From Agriotes lineatus (taxonomy: Eukaryota; Arthropoda; Insecta; Coleoptera; Elateridae), in assembly GCA_940337035.1 (NCBI GenBank), contig CALNHX010002828.1:1-64000 (forward strand): a DNA stretch of 64,000 bases, given 5' to 3'. The notes under the pieces were generated by a model. That model saw nothing but the letters and a program-made list of their open reading frames with translations. It was not told where the DNA came from and searched no databases. Within the stretch, counting starts at the first letter, position 1. Every line of letters begins with the position of its first letter. A program made the position numbers and the translations under genes. This document shows, piece after piece, positions 33,164 to 44,941 of this stretch.

Positions 33164-33429
33164 TTATTTCAGAACTGACTCGCATCCCCACTGCGCGACT
33201 TTTTATATTTCACTGGAGAGGTTCCAGAAACTTCTCGGCATTCACCGGAAAATCCAGATGAAAGCATGACGCATCTGACTTCGGGCGCGCGTGAGTCATG
33301 CACTGCACCTGGCTCCAGATTTATTCGAAAGTCTGGAACTCTGTGACACATCTCCACACCTGCTCCTGCCGGCAGCCTCTGACTCACCCGCGCACATCTG
33401 TTCTCAAGGCCGTTCTTGCGTTCGTTACA
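33164..33429 (-). repeat. Truncated LTR of the second Gypsy family
   Basis: It matches 36606-36875, for example gcatgacgcatctgac and cactgcacctggctccagat, and ends cgttcttgcgttcgttaca. The outer ~330 bp of this LTR are missing, replaced by the first Gypsy element's LTR. Confidence 0.85.
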
Positions 33430-34098
33430 CTGCCCCCGCCTTAGATCGTTCTGTCCCAGAACGAGTTGCGTCGGGTGCCTGTCTTCTCGCTCTTGTGGGG
33501 GTCCGATGGCGGTACTTGCAGGCGGTGCCCTTCTTGCACATAGACTGGCTGAAGAAGCAGCAGCCCACCGTGGTCTCCAGGCTTCGCAACAGCACACCTC
33601 GATCTGGACGCCGGTCGTCCCTTGTACTACCGATCGGTATGCCGTCAGGAACAGGTGAATGCACTGGTCCCAGTTACGCTGATGCTCGGAAACCACCCTG
33701 CACAGATGCTTCCCCATGGTCCCGTTCATTCTTTCCATCATGCCGTCCGATTGCGTATGGAGGGCAGTAGTCCGGGTCTTGCGTATCCCCAGTAGCTTAC
33801 AGACGTTCTGGAACGGTTCAAACTCGAAATTCCGGCCCTGGTCGGAATGTAATTCCAGGGGGACTCCAAAACGGCTAAAGCACTCCTTCACCAGAATATC
33901 AGCTACAGTACCGGCCTCTTGATTCGGAAGGGCATATGCTTCAGGCCACTTGGTGAAGTAGTCCATGCACACCAAGATGTATTTATTTCCAGCTTCGGTT
34001 TCGGGGAATGTACTGCCACCTCGGAGCTCTTCGTCTTCCAACAGGTCCGTTTCCCGTAGCGCATGCTTCGCACCTCCGGCACCACTCTCGGACGTCAC
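33430..34098 (-). pseudogene. Integrase part of the second Gypsy element
   Basis: The frame from 34098 contains NKYILVCMDYFTKWPEAYAL and FGVPLELHSDQGRNFEFEPF, the first two catalytic-Asp regions of a retroviral-type integrase, followed by HTQSDGMMERMNGTMGKHLC with the catalytic Glu. Sense is lost after the AYRSVVQGTTG region. The open frame then runs on without integrase similarity and into the LTR (to 33169), so the true end is gone. It overlaps, in another frame, the end of the long frame at 33983-36148. That long frame carries the preceding zinc-binding region, so a frameshift near 34.0-34.1 kb splits the protein. Confidence 0.8.
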
Positions 34099-36148
34099 CT
34101 TTGCAGCTCGCCCCGTAGAACCTTTCTTGGACCTTCTGCAACGTCTTCTTCAATCTGAAGTGTCCTCCAGAGGAGCAATCATGCAGGTAGCGCAGAACCT
34201 CGGCCACTCTACTCCTTGGAACCATCGATCGTGATCTCGTTGCCCTACTGTCCTCATCTTCCAAGATTCTGGTCAGGACGTTGTTGTCCAGCTGTAAGGA
34301 GTCCCATTGCGCCCAATAAGTCTCCACTGTTGCGTTGGTGGCGGGGACCTCCTGCCAGGTAGGTCGACGGCCATCTTGCTTCCAGGCTATAACCGCGCCT
34401 AAGTCGGGGTCATTCTCCTGGCTACTCTGTAACTCGTCTGGCTCCCACGAGTCGTCGACCACAGTGGTACGATTAATGGGTACCGCACGACTCTCCAATC
34501 TCGAACAGTGGCCGCAGTCCGCAGGGCAAGGCCTCTTGGATAACGCATCGGCGTTGCGGTGGACTGTGCCAGGTCGATAATTTATTCCCAAGTCGAACTC
34601 TTCTAGGCGCTCGATCCACTCAGCCACCTGCCCTTCAGGGTTCTTGCACTGCAGCAGCCATCTCAGAGCAGGATGGTCGGTCCTCAGCAAGACTCTTTTG
34701 CCAAACTCAACTGATTTATGTTTTCCTACATCAGTACGGCCGCTGGGATGATCTCCGCACTCGACGATGTCTTGGTACCGGGCCACCAAATCTTCTATCT
34801 TCTTCCGTTTTCGTTGGCTCATGCCCCCTCCCAGTATTGGGTTCCTCCTGACGGTTGCCAGTTCCCTGCTGACGTTCATCATCCTTACTGGGACCCCAAG
34901 CCCAGTCTTCATCAACGTCTTCCCTACCAGGATACCATGAGTGAGCTTCTTGCCACCATCAGGCTCGACCACGCGCACCACGTTGCCCCGGAGATCGCTA
35001 TCCAGGTATGCATCCACGACCCTCTCGGTTCGTCCTTGCAGAGTAACATCTTCCGCCCATACCACTTCTGCCGCGATCTTCCCTCTTGGGTGTCGGGAAA
35101 GATCCTCCCCACCCACGTGCAACTCGCCGCGTCTCAGGTCCAAAGCGCACTCACACTTATCCACAACATCCATTCCCAGGATGCACTCGTCCGCACTGTC
35201 AGCATAATCGGGCTCAACCACGCGCACCACGTTGCTCCGGAGATCGCCATCCAGGTATGCATCCACGACCCTCTCGGTTCGTCCATGCAGAATAACATCT
35301 TCCGCCCATACCACTTGTGCCGCGATCTCTTCTCCTGAGTGTCGGGAAAGCTCCTCCCCACCCACGTGCAACTCGCCGCGTCTCAGGTCCAAAACGCACT
35401 CACACTTATCCACAACATCGATTCCCAGGATGCACTCGTCCGCAATGTCAGCATAATCGGGCTCAACCACGCGCACCACGTTGCTCCGGAGATCGCCATC
35501 CAGGTATGCATCCACGACCCTCTCGGTTCGTCCTTGCAGAGTACCATCTTCCGCCCATACCACTTGTGCCGCGATCTCTCCTCCTGGGTGTCGAGAAAGC
35601 TCCTCCCCACCCACGTGCAACTCGCCGCGTCTCAGGTCCAACAACAGAGACCGAACTCTTCCATTTATTTTCTCATCAAGCTTTTGGACTACTTTCTCTT
35701 CTGCGGCTTCCAGCTCTTCCTGCCAGGCCTTCAGCTCTTCTCGTGCTTCCTGCCCGGCTTCCAGCTGTTCCCCAAGATCCTCTTGTGCTTTTTCTGCCTC
35801 CTTTCGTCCGGATCTCAATTCTTCCTTAAGTTCATCCTTGAGGTTTTCTTGAGTGGCTTTCAATTTTTCCTCAAGTTTTTCTGCCTTCTTTCGGCCGGCT
35901 TTCCATTCCTTAAGTCTTTGGTCTGCTTTCTCTTGCTCGGCCTTCAGCAATTCCTTAAGTACTTTCTTGAGGTCTTCTTGTGCTTTTTCTTGCGCTTTTT
36001 CGGCCTTCTCCTGCCCAGCTTGGATCTCTTTCCTAAGATCCTCTTGTGCTTTTTCCGCTTTCTCCTGGCTAACTTGCATCAGTTGCAAAAGTTGGCTTAA
36101 TTGGGCTTCCATTTTGCTGCTTTGAGATCTCGTCAAAGGCATGCACAA
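33983..36148 (-). CDS. Coiled-coil / triplicated protease-end / RNase H-end fusion
   Basis: An open frame of 721 codons starting MCMPLTRSQSSKMEAQLSQL. Residues 10-165 are a highly charged Lys/Glu-rich coiled coil, as at the start of some insect Gypsy gags. Residues 171-420 are three tandem copies of an 83-residue unit containing ADECILGIDVVDKCECVLDL, the ILG-x-D end of a retroviral protease. Then a pre-RT segment (GRTDVGKHKS) jumps directly to the end of RNase H (LLRTDHPALRWLLQCKNPEG) and on to the integrase zinc region (LKKTLQKVQERFYGASCKGD). Capsid, the protease active site and RT are missing, yet the frame stays open. It is probably a non-functional deletion derivative; whether it is translated is unknown. 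Confidence 0.7.
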   Translation of the reverse strand: MCMPLTRSQSSKMEAQLSQLLQLMQVSQEKAEKAQEDLRKEIQAGQEKAEKAQEKAQEDLKKVLKELLKAEQEKADQRLKEWKAGRKKAEKLEEKLKATQENLKDELKEELRSGRKEAEKAQEDLGEQLEAGQEAREELKAWQEELEAAEEKVVQKLDEKINGRVRSLLLDLRRGELHVGGEELSRHPGGEIAAQVVWAEDGTLQGRTERVVDAYLDGDLRSNVVRVVEPDYADIADECILGIDVVDKCECVLDLRRGELHVGGEELSRHSGEEIAAQVVWAEDVILHGRTERVVDAYLDGDLRSNVVRVVEPDYADSADECILGMDVVDKCECALDLRRGELHVGGEDLSRHPRGKIAAEVVWAEDVTLQGRTERVVDAYLDSDLRGNVVRVVEPDGGKKLTHGILVGKTLMKTGLGVPVRMMNVSRELATVRRNPILGGGMSQRKRKKIEDLVARYQDIVECGDHPSGRTDVGKHKSVEFGKRVLLRTDHPALRWLLQCKNPEGQVAEWIERLEEFDLGINYRPGTVHRNADALSKRPCPADCGHCSRLESRAVPINRTTVVDDSWEPDELQSSQENDPDLGAVIAWKQDGRRPTWQEVPATNATVETYWAQWDSLQLDNNVLTRILEDEDSRATRSRSMVPRSRVAEVLRYLHDCSSGGHFRLKKTLQKVQERFYGASCKGDVREWCRRCEACATGNGPVGRRRAPRWQYIPRNRSWK
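34950..35650. repeat. Three tandem 249-bp copies, in frame
   Basis: The word acgcgcacca recurs at 34971, 35220 and 35469, an exact 249-bp (83-codon) spacing. The copies are nearly identical, so the triplication is recent compared with the decay of the rest of the element. Confidence 0.92.
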
Positions 36149-36274
36149 TACTCACTTCAATTTATTTATCTGACTGTCGTTTTATTGGCACTTGTTAAAT
36201 AATTTATTTATTTTAATGTTTGTTCGATAATTTTTTTATATAGCCCCCGGTTCAAAACCTCACACCGACACCAC

Positions 36275-36875
36275 TGTTACGTTCTTAACGTTCGGGCTAT
36301 TTAAAATTATACGACAAACATGGGTTCAAACATTTATTTATAACAATGAATTATTACGATTATTGGTATTTACAAGCACACGCCAATTATCAAGCAGATT
36401 ACAAATTACTTCAAGCACTAACGACTATCGGTACACGTACTTCTATTACATACGGATTAACACATTTATTTATATCACTATTAAACACTAACGATTATAT
36501 ATTTATTTATCTGGTCATCTATTTATTTAGTTATATGTACACGCGTTTTTATTTATATGGGGGCTTCTAACAAGCCTCGACGTGAGTTCCAACTGCCGCA
36601 GAATTATTTCAGAACTCAACTGCGGGTCCGACGGCCGGGTATTTATATGGCCAATAATTTCCCTCCAGAAGCTTCCAGACAGTCCCGACACTCACTAGAA
36701 ACTCCAGATAAAGCATGACGCATCTGACCTCGGCCGCGCGTGAGTCACGCACTGCACCTGGCTCCAGATTTATCCGAAAGTCTGGAACTCTGTGACACAT
36801 CACACCTGCTCCTGCCGGCAGCCTCTGAATCACCCGCGCACATCTGCTCTCAAGGCCGTTCTTGCGTTCGTTACA
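36275..36875 (-). repeat. Complete LTR of the second Gypsy family (5' LTR)
   Basis: 601 bp, from TGTTACGTTC to GTTCGTTACA on the + strand. On the - strand, tggtgtcggtgtgaggt follows directly and is the likely primer-binding site. The gag-like ATG at 36148 lies 127 bp beyond the LTR. Confidence 0.85.
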
Positions 36876-39330
36876 ATATTTCTCCTTCCAACACATAATA
36901 CCTATCTTTATTTTTTATTTCTAGCTACTATGTGCAATAATCTATTTCGATTAAGTATTTGTCATTACCTTCAAATATCATATTTAAATATTACATTATA
37001 TTCGAATCCTTCTGTCTCGCAATTATCCATATTTTATTCAATTATAAATTCTATTTTCTTTTCTAACTATATACCAATTAGTCATATTCCCAATTCATAT
37101 TTAAATTGATCCCGATGATATTCAACTATAGTAATACCTTAAACCTATTTTAAAATTGATTTTGAAAAAATTACTGATATCTTGGAATTTTAGCAATTTT
37201 TTATCATGCTAAATTTTTTCAAAATTACATTATATATCTTATTGTTTATTATCGTATGGCATGCATCATTGTCTTCATAGAAAACTGGTACAGGCAAATT
37301 TGAACAGAGTTAATTGACCTGTAATATCAAATTCAAACAAACTCCTGCCACATAAAACTGTCAAGTTAAGATGGCATCTTTAAATGAAGCTTCAAAGACC
37401 ATCATTTGAACCAGATTGAGGGTTGGGGTAAACATAATGGCAATTGAGAGTGAGCTCATTGTAAAGAACACGGTCTTACTTGCTAAGCAAAACTAGCGAT
37501 ACTCAAACAATTAGAAGAAAACAAGGCACAATTTTACAAGTAAAATTTTCAAAAATTATGGTATCTTGATAATTTCAGTCTTAGTTTTCTGCGAAAGCAA
37601 TTATACATATTGCTACGATCCTTTATGATTTTAGATTAATTTAATTGAATTGAATAATTTACTCTAAGGTTTTATCACGTTATATTTTATCTTACCTTTG
37701 TTGGTCCTCAGCTAGCACGCGTTTATAACAAAATCAATTGTTCGGCTCTCAATCTCGTTGGGTTACTGCAGAAATTTAATTAGAACATACACTAATAAAA
37801 CACAACACTTTAAATATGAGGCAATTACCATGTATAGATTATAAATTTGTATTTTTAAATATTTATAGATTTAATCAAATTATCGTTGGTAAATTTAGTA
37901 TTAAATTGAATTTAGATAATTAAAACAGTACAAGCAAACGGCGCGCTACGCGCACGTAAAATAGGATACGCGAAAGGTGACGCTCCGAGCCGAGCGCTCA
38001 GATAAGAAAAACAAAACCTAAACAAATATAAACATCTGTGAAGCCGGAACGTGAGATTTTATTTTGTGCCACAGACACACAGACAAACACACATTAAGGA
38101 AAATTATATTATAGATGTCTACATGCAGTTTATTTTAATGTTTATTGTTAAATTGTTTCATAAACGTTTTCCTTAAATACTGTTAACTTTGCTTGTTTTT
38201 AATTTATTTACAATTTACTCTCTTCAATTTTAAAATTGTTCAGTTAGCAGTTTTGTTCATTTAAATGTTTTATATTTTCACTCAAATCTGATATTTGTAA
38301 TATTATCTTTGTTTTTCACTTACGTTCTGACTTTTCTATCTTCAAGCTCAATCTTCGTTGACACACTGGACTTGCATCTACTGCATCTTTACACCGTCGT
38401 CATCAACGCCTGATAGTTATGCTACACGCATACCACCATCTTCATATTTCTTACTCCCAACTCTTTATTAGGACCACATTTATTTTATAAAAAACACTTT
38501 TCTGGGTACATACCAGTATTTATTTTTAATATATTTGAATTTTGCCAGCCATAAAGCACCAGCCTCTACACCGCAAGGTAAATGAGGTTACAGATTACGT
38601 ACATACATATTTGAATTTTTATACTTTTAGCTTGATTTTAAAGCTGGTGTGATTTTTTTAGTTCCATATTTTACACACACAATTGTTATTGTTATTTTCT
38701 TATATTCTCCAAAACGTTGGAAATCAAATATAAAAAAAATTACAGATCCTACTTTTCAACCATGGTGACTTTAGCTAAACATGTCATATTTTAGGTTAAC
38801 TTGTTCTCAAATTGTGCCTGTCTTCAATTATTATGCATAATTGTGCAACAATAATCTTTTTATACAACAAATATGTAAGAAACAAACTTGTTTTATCCTT
38901 TCTAATATTTACTTTTGCAGCTACAAGCTGACTAATATAACAACTTAGTTCAAAATTATTGCCATCAACCAAATTGAGTTACATTTGCAGTTAACGAATG
39001 AACAATTAGCTGCTTTCCTTTACAATTTCACATGTAATTGAATTAATAGCTATGATTCCTTCTGACTGATTTTTGTTTCGGTAATGACCAGTCAAATTTG
39101 CTGAAGAAAATGTCGTTATAATTGTATGAAATAGAATTTTTAATGAAACAGTACTACTCTATTCAATATCCTTGTTATTTGCATTATAATTAATCTGCGT
39201 GTTAATTATAATTTATTTAAACTTCTCTGCCATTTTAAGACCATATCATTATATTGATATAGCTACAAGTTACTGTTCTATTTCTTTGCTATGCACCTTG
39301 TTTAAGTAAATCAATGACTATTTAATCTTG
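36876..39330. other. AT-rich stretch, nothing supported
   Basis: No gene or transposon terminus was recognised. A short GC-rich island with alternating CG (about 37938-38000, ggcgcgctacgcgcacgt) stands out but has no assignable function. Confidence 0.5.
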
Positions 39331-39339
39331 TATTGTATT

Positions 39340-41480
39340 GAAATTATTTTTGTTTAGATAAAAGAATGTAAGAAATCTGCCCTATTATAAAATTTTATAA
39401 TTTTCTTTGTCTTTTGCTAGCTTTATGAGAACAATGACTCTTAGCCCAAGTTAGGTTCTTACATATTCAATTCCTTGTTTGTGATAGTTAATCAGTATAT
39501 ATTCAAAGATTATTTAGAAATTATCAATTTCTGCGAAATGTCAAATTGAAAACTTCATAAAAGTAAAAAGTCAATCAAATGATATCTGTCACATATGTTA
39601 TTACTTAAAATATCTATCAAATTACCTAAGTATTTCTTTCAACTGTGTAAGCTACCCACACTGCACCGTCAGCACTGCCAAGTAGATACGTTCACTTCAA
39701 CAACCATAACGATAGCTATTTTCAATTGACTCCATTGTTATTTCCATAAATATTCCCAACTCTGCCACCAAATGTGTAACAGCAACGACTTACAGCTGCG
39801 GCAAAAACTCCAACCAAATAAACTGTTTAAATGAAGACCAGCTCTCCTCTTTAACTCCAAGTAATTACTCCTCTGCAGTCCTAATTCAATTCTATCCTCA
39901 CATGCATATGCTGACCACCTCCTGTGGACTCCAACCACACTGCAAACAATTCCAGTGTACCGGAATCGTCCTTCTTGTAACAGGTACCAAACCACCAAGT
40001 GTGCAGTTTCCCTCTTAATCCTTTCCAATTATTACAGGACACCTAAGACGTCATACAAGAACACTGATGATACCCAAGCCAAAATTTAAACTAGATGTAG
40101 AAATCCACCTGATCACAAACTCGTTCAAGTCCAAATCCTCATTTATATGTAGTATACTTTCAACTCTGGCTCTTTTGTATTCACCTGACAGCAACCCACA
40201 TGAAGTTCTAAACCAAAAATGATACCTAATATTGAGTTATATGTAGTTGATTCAATGCCACTGCAGACACCATTATTCCATGTACACTATTTTATTGTTA
40301 TTAGATGTTATTATTCTTCTTTGTACCTACCATTTATAACCTTATTCTTCAATATATTTTTAAAATTCATTTTATCTCTTCCTTTTGTTAATTTTAATTA
40401 CATATACCCTTTAATACACCAACCAGTCAATAAACAACATTTGATTAAAGGGGTTTTATTATTCAAATTTCATTTTTACTATAAACATGTTATACTTTTT
40501 GAATAAAATTTGGTTGTTATTTTTCATAATTTCAATTTTACCTAGCAATAATTATATCAAATTTGTACAAACTAAGCCTCTGGATACATTTCTATATAAT
40601 TTATTCTATTCTAACACGTTATAATTAACTTTTTTCAAATAATCATTTGAGCTTTCCTTTCACTTTTAAATTAGCTATCGTATAGGTAGGCTTGCCAGAC
40701 GTCCCGATTTGACCGGGACAGTCCCGGTTTTCAGACAAAATCCCGGTGTCCCGGCCGATTTACTTCACGTCCCGGTAAAAATTAAATTTGATTATAGTTC
40801 TTATAGATGACCAAAAAGTCTAAAAATAATTAACTGTGAAGGATTATTTAGGATAAATACTTTGTCATTTATTTCACTGTACTGTATGAAAAGTAAAAAC
40901 TGTGGAAGAGTGATGGTCTGCTAATAATATTGTCATCGTATCGTCTTGTCTCGCCGCCCCCCTCTCCGGGCGAGTCCAATATTGGACACTAAGGGTTGTA
41001 GCTTTAGCGCCAGATGAGATTTCGCTGCACGCTACACCCCCTCGTGTGCAATAACGTTGGACTTGCCCATCTCGGCGCTAGCCGCTTGCGCCCGCCAAGG
41101 GTGTGTACTCTTGAATACCATCGATGCTGGGGGGCATTCCGATGTCCCGGTTGAACATTTCAGAAATCTGGCAAGCCTACGTATAGGTTATTTTGATTAT
41201 CAATTAATATTATGATCTAAATAATTATGTTATCAAACAACTATCTCCACAAAATCAATTCATATGCCAAAACCTTTCTGATAAAATATTAAATACTTAA
41301 CAATATTACATCCAATATCTTGTTCATTAGATAACTCTCAAATATTCTGTAAATCCATCCTTTGACATTTTAATTATTAATTATTTTATTTATCAAAAAT
41401 AATCTCATATCTTGGAATAGCTTTATGAATAAATAGCAATCCTAAGATGCAACCATTACAATATATTACAGTAAAAAGGA
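39340..41480 (-). repeat. Old dispersed repeat, copy 2 (inverted)
   Basis: Reverse-complement counterpart of 4050-5700. Matches run in the same order from about 41470 (copy 1 about 4080) down to about 39360 (copy 1 about 5610). The copy is split at 40687-41179 by a hAT MITE, which accounts for most of its extra length. The open frame 39738-40028 (- strand) falls in it and is not thought to be a gene. Confidence 0.65.
40687..41179. mobile_element. hAT-type MITE, 493 bp
   Basis: Inverted ends taggcttgccaga / tctggcaagccta are flanked by a perfect 8-bp direct repeat, cgtatagg (40679-40686 and 41180-41187), the size made by hAT transposases. Sub-terminal tcccgg motifs recur near the left end and appear once near the right end. 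It has no coding capacity and must rely on a hAT transposase from elsewhere. Confidence 0.92.
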
Positions 41481-41569
41481 GTGGATATATAAAAACATAC
41501 AATAGTCAATAATATGTTATAGCCAATTTACTACAAAATCATCTAAGTTGCCCTGGAATGGTCTATGTG

Positions 41570-44500
41570 CAGGACCGCGCCAGCATAAATGGCCGCCTGT
41601 GTGCAGAGCCAAATTTGCCGCCCCAAAATTTACATTTTTGTTGTAAAATATAAATTTTATGTAGTACCTACATACCTAGTTTAACTGTAACAAATCAAAT
41701 TAATTTAAGTGAAAAACAGAAATTTTAAAAAAGTTTTATTAACAATAAAATTTACAAAAAAAATAGTGGAATAAAATTAATAAAAAAACAACAAAATTTT
41801 AGAAAACTATAAAAAAGCAACTTTCCTAGCTTTTTTCTCCGCAAATTCTTTAATTACTAATTCTAAATCGATGGAATCCATCGTGTCGCTTTCTATTGCT
41901 ATTATAGACAGATTATTTAATCTGTTTTGTGACATTGTGGATCGCATATATTTTTTAATAATTTTTAGTTTGGAGAAAGATCTCTCACCAGACGCAACTG
42001 AAACTGGTAACGTGAGTAATATTCTAAAAGCTATTGACATATTTGGAAATGATGCTATGAGCTGATTTTCAAAAATATATTCAAGAATAGACTGGGGCTC
42101 TAACTGATGCTTTTCAGCTGAAGTAGGTTTAAGATGTAATTTTAAAGATTTTATCTCTTCAAATAATTCTATTCCATCTACATCTGATTCCTTTCTAGAA
42201 TCATCAGTTAGATGAAGATGTAAATCTTTACAACATTGTAATAGCTCGTTTTCCGTTAAATCAAACATATTATAGAGAAATCCAAACATAGTATCATATC
42301 TTGTTATTCCCTCAAATATGTCTCTTAAAGACGATAAAGTTTGATCTAATATATTAAAATAAACGTTAACTTTATAATAATTTTTTGGATCAATAATTGG
42401 TTTATCGCTGTGTTCATAATCACATTGTCTGGGTTTTCTTCGTGGTCTAACAGACTGAACAGCAATGTTTTGGCTTGATGTGAAGCACTGTGGTCTTGTA
42501 CGGATAAACGATCTTCAATTACTTCTACCAATGCATCATATATTTGCCCAATTTGGTAACGCAGGGGCTTCACAGCGTCTATTCTACTAGACCACCGTGT
42601 ATCACTAAGTGGTTTTAAATTTAAATTTGTTGTGTGTTTTTTCAGAATTGGCCATCTTTTTACCGACGCAGAAAAAAAACAAATAATTCTTGAACTATAT
42701 CAAAATAACCAGAAGTCTCAAAAGAAACTTTAGCAGCATCGTTCACTACTAAATTTAATGTATGGGCTGTGCACGGCACAAAAAATGCTCGCGGATTCAT
42801 TTCTAAAATTTTTTTTGCAAACCATTATGTTTGCCGCGCATATTTGCCCCATTATCGTACCCTTGGCCACGCATGTCGTAAATATTTAAATTCAACTTTG
42901 AAAGTAAATTCATTAAAAATTCACTAAAACCCACTCCAGTTGAATCATTAATAGGACAAAATTCTATAAAATGCTCGCGTATTTCAATTTTTTTGAGGAC
43001 TCATTCAACATTGTACTTCTAAAAATTATAGTCATTTGTTCGATATGACTAATATCCGGTGTACAGTCAAGAATGGTAGAATAGTATTTACATTTTCTAA
43101 TTAAATCCAAAATATTATCTCTAATTTTGTTACCAATGACATCTATTATTTCATTCTGAATTTTGTCCCCTAAATAATTTACCATTCGTGTTTCATCTTT
43201 TTGTGACTTTTGAGTCCGAAGCACATGTTCTGACATAACAGAATCAAATTTTGAGATCATCTCAACAGCTTTTAAAAAATTACCGTTATTGCTTTCAAAT
43301 AATTTATTAGATTGCCCGCGTAAAGCAAGACACTGTCGTGACAAATATTGTATTATTAAAATTATTCTCTCAATCACAGCATGCCAGCGCTTTGCTTCTG
43401 CATTCAACAAACGTAGTTGCGTCTGGTTTACAGTTCGTTCTTTTGATAACAATTTTATAAGTTCTAACTTATTTTTAACATTTGCATTGTGAGTATCACT
43501 TTTTTCGTGCCTTGAAATCAATAGTGACAAATGCTGCCAGTCCTGCATTATTTTTTATTGAATAAACTAACCACGGTTTATTAATTTCTTCTCCATTTGG
43601 AAGAGAACGGTAGAAATATTTTTTCGAAAACCTTCGACCATTTTCATTAGTTGGGAAATTAAATTGCGTTACCTGAACAGGCCCTCTTTCTACTAAAATT
43701 TTTGTTAATGTTGTTGATATTATCTCAGGCCACTCTCCAGGATCATCTGAGGTTGCTGTGTCCTGCTGCGACTGATGTGGTGCTGTGAATCTGATGAGCA
43801 GCCAAATTTCTTTAGTTCAGAAAGCCTTGATGAGGATGACGTGCTTGCTTCTTCAGCGTCACCAACTTCTCTTCTTTCTGGTTTTGGAAACTCCGAGTCA
43901 AATGAAGTCACCTTCTCTTCCCCAGATTCGGAATCTTCCCTCATAATTTCCATTTCGACTTCTTGGACGCACGGCTCATTAAGTGGCCCGGAAAGAGAAC
44001 TAGAGCTTGATTCTAATGCTTCCGCTGACACATTTTCTGGCTTCAAATATTTTTCTAAAGTATTGGCCAGTTTTTTTCTTTTCTTCTTTTTTTGTAGACT
44101 TTGTTTTCGATACTGAAAACCCGACAGCCTTTTCGTTTTTCTGTTCTAGAAAAATTATAACAATTTTATTACTTAATACAATTTAAAAATATGTAAGCAA
44201 CTATCTGTGTATTGATTGATATATGATTGATATGTATGTAGGTACTTACCATATTTATAACTTTTCTTCAACTTTCTTCAAAACACAATCACTAACAAAA
44301 TTAATTTTCTCTACTCGATCTTCTCTGCAGCCAATTCAAAAATTAAATGACCAAATAATTATCATTGCACCCATATTACCACAGCATTAATGTAAGCATC
44401 ATATAATATTATATTTCTTAAAATCAGCTTTAAACAATTAGGTACTTACCGACAAAAGAGATCCCCGACACCCCGATCAAAAATAATATAAATACCTACT

Positions 44501-44922
44501 TCATAAATACGATATGTTTCACAGTCAATAAAAGCCGCCAGCCGCCAGTTTTCTGAAAAGTCACGTTTTGTTGCTTCTGATAAATATCCGGCTTTTTTGT
44601 AATCATTGCATAAAGATGCATGGAAAGCGTTCCTTCAAGTTGGCTTCGTTTAACAATTAGCCGCCACGGAATAAAAACTAACTTCGAGAATTTACATAAA
44701 CAATAATCCATGTAACCATATTATCAGGTGTTTATTTACACAATAAACATTTTTTATACCTATATAGGTACATATTTTTGAACTTCTAAAATTTGTAAAG
44801 TAAAAAAATTGTACATTTTTTTTTTTGTAATTTGTATATAATTTTTAAACCTTTTTAGCCGCCCCTGAATTTGGCCGCCCGTGTGCGGTGCACACATTGC
44901 ACACTGGCTTGGCGCGGCCCTG
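41570..44922 (-). mobile_element. hAT transposon, full length but dead, 3353 bp
   Basis: Ends caggaccgcgcca and tggcgcggccctg are inverted, with a perfect 8-bp duplication tctatgtg on both sides (41562-41569 and 44923-44930). Sub-terminal sequence is also inverted (ggccgcctgtgtgc against gcggccaaa and ggcggc motifs). It encodes a ZMYM1-like hAT transposase on the - strand, broken by stops and frame changes. Confidence 0.95.
41807..44140 (-). pseudogene. hAT transposase (TTF zinc finger / hAT dimerisation), broken
   Basis: Pieces in order on the - strand are a basic and then acidic Ser-rich N-terminus (44140-43720) and a TTF-type zinc-finger region (about 43710-43550, with WLVYS), whose Cys pair is lost at a deletion near 43548. 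The next frame, 43548-42964, includes DWQHLSLLISRHEKSDTHNA and YYSTILDCTPDISHIEQMTI, typical of the DUF4371 region of ZMYM1-like proteins. Fragment 42573-42346 follows. A C-terminal hAT dimerisation domain is at 42289-41807 (LLTLPVSVASGERSFSKLKI). At least three disruptions separate these parts. Confidence 0.88.
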
Positions 44923-44941
44923 TCTATGTGCGTACTAAGAC

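Larger units (their letters stand above)
33164..36875 (-). mobile_element. Second Ty3/Gypsy family, deletion derivative
   Basis: A complete LTR lies on the right (36275-36875, starting TGTTAC and ending TTACA). A 5'-shortened partner LTR lies on the left (33164-33429), where the first Gypsy element abuts it. Internal sequence on the - strand has a coiled-coil start, a protease fragment repeated three times, the end of RNase H, and an integrase with a frame change. A purine-rich tract (aaggcgggggcag, - strand) lies beside the left LTR. Most of gag and the whole RT core are absent. The base composition is clearly more GC-rich than the surroundings. Confidence 0.88.

Noticed and set aside
34718..36100. 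Long + strand frames (206, 170 and 253 codons) opposite the second Gypsy element
   Set aside because: They are shadows of the 721-codon - strand frame. The Leu/Phe/Ser-rich sequence is what the reverse of Lys/Glu-rich coiled-coil codons gives.
39738..40028. 96-residue frame on the - strand, and its counterparts at 4895-5378, as related genes
   Set aside because: They are two diverged copies of one dispersed repeat. The frames do not correspond over their length and have no domain.
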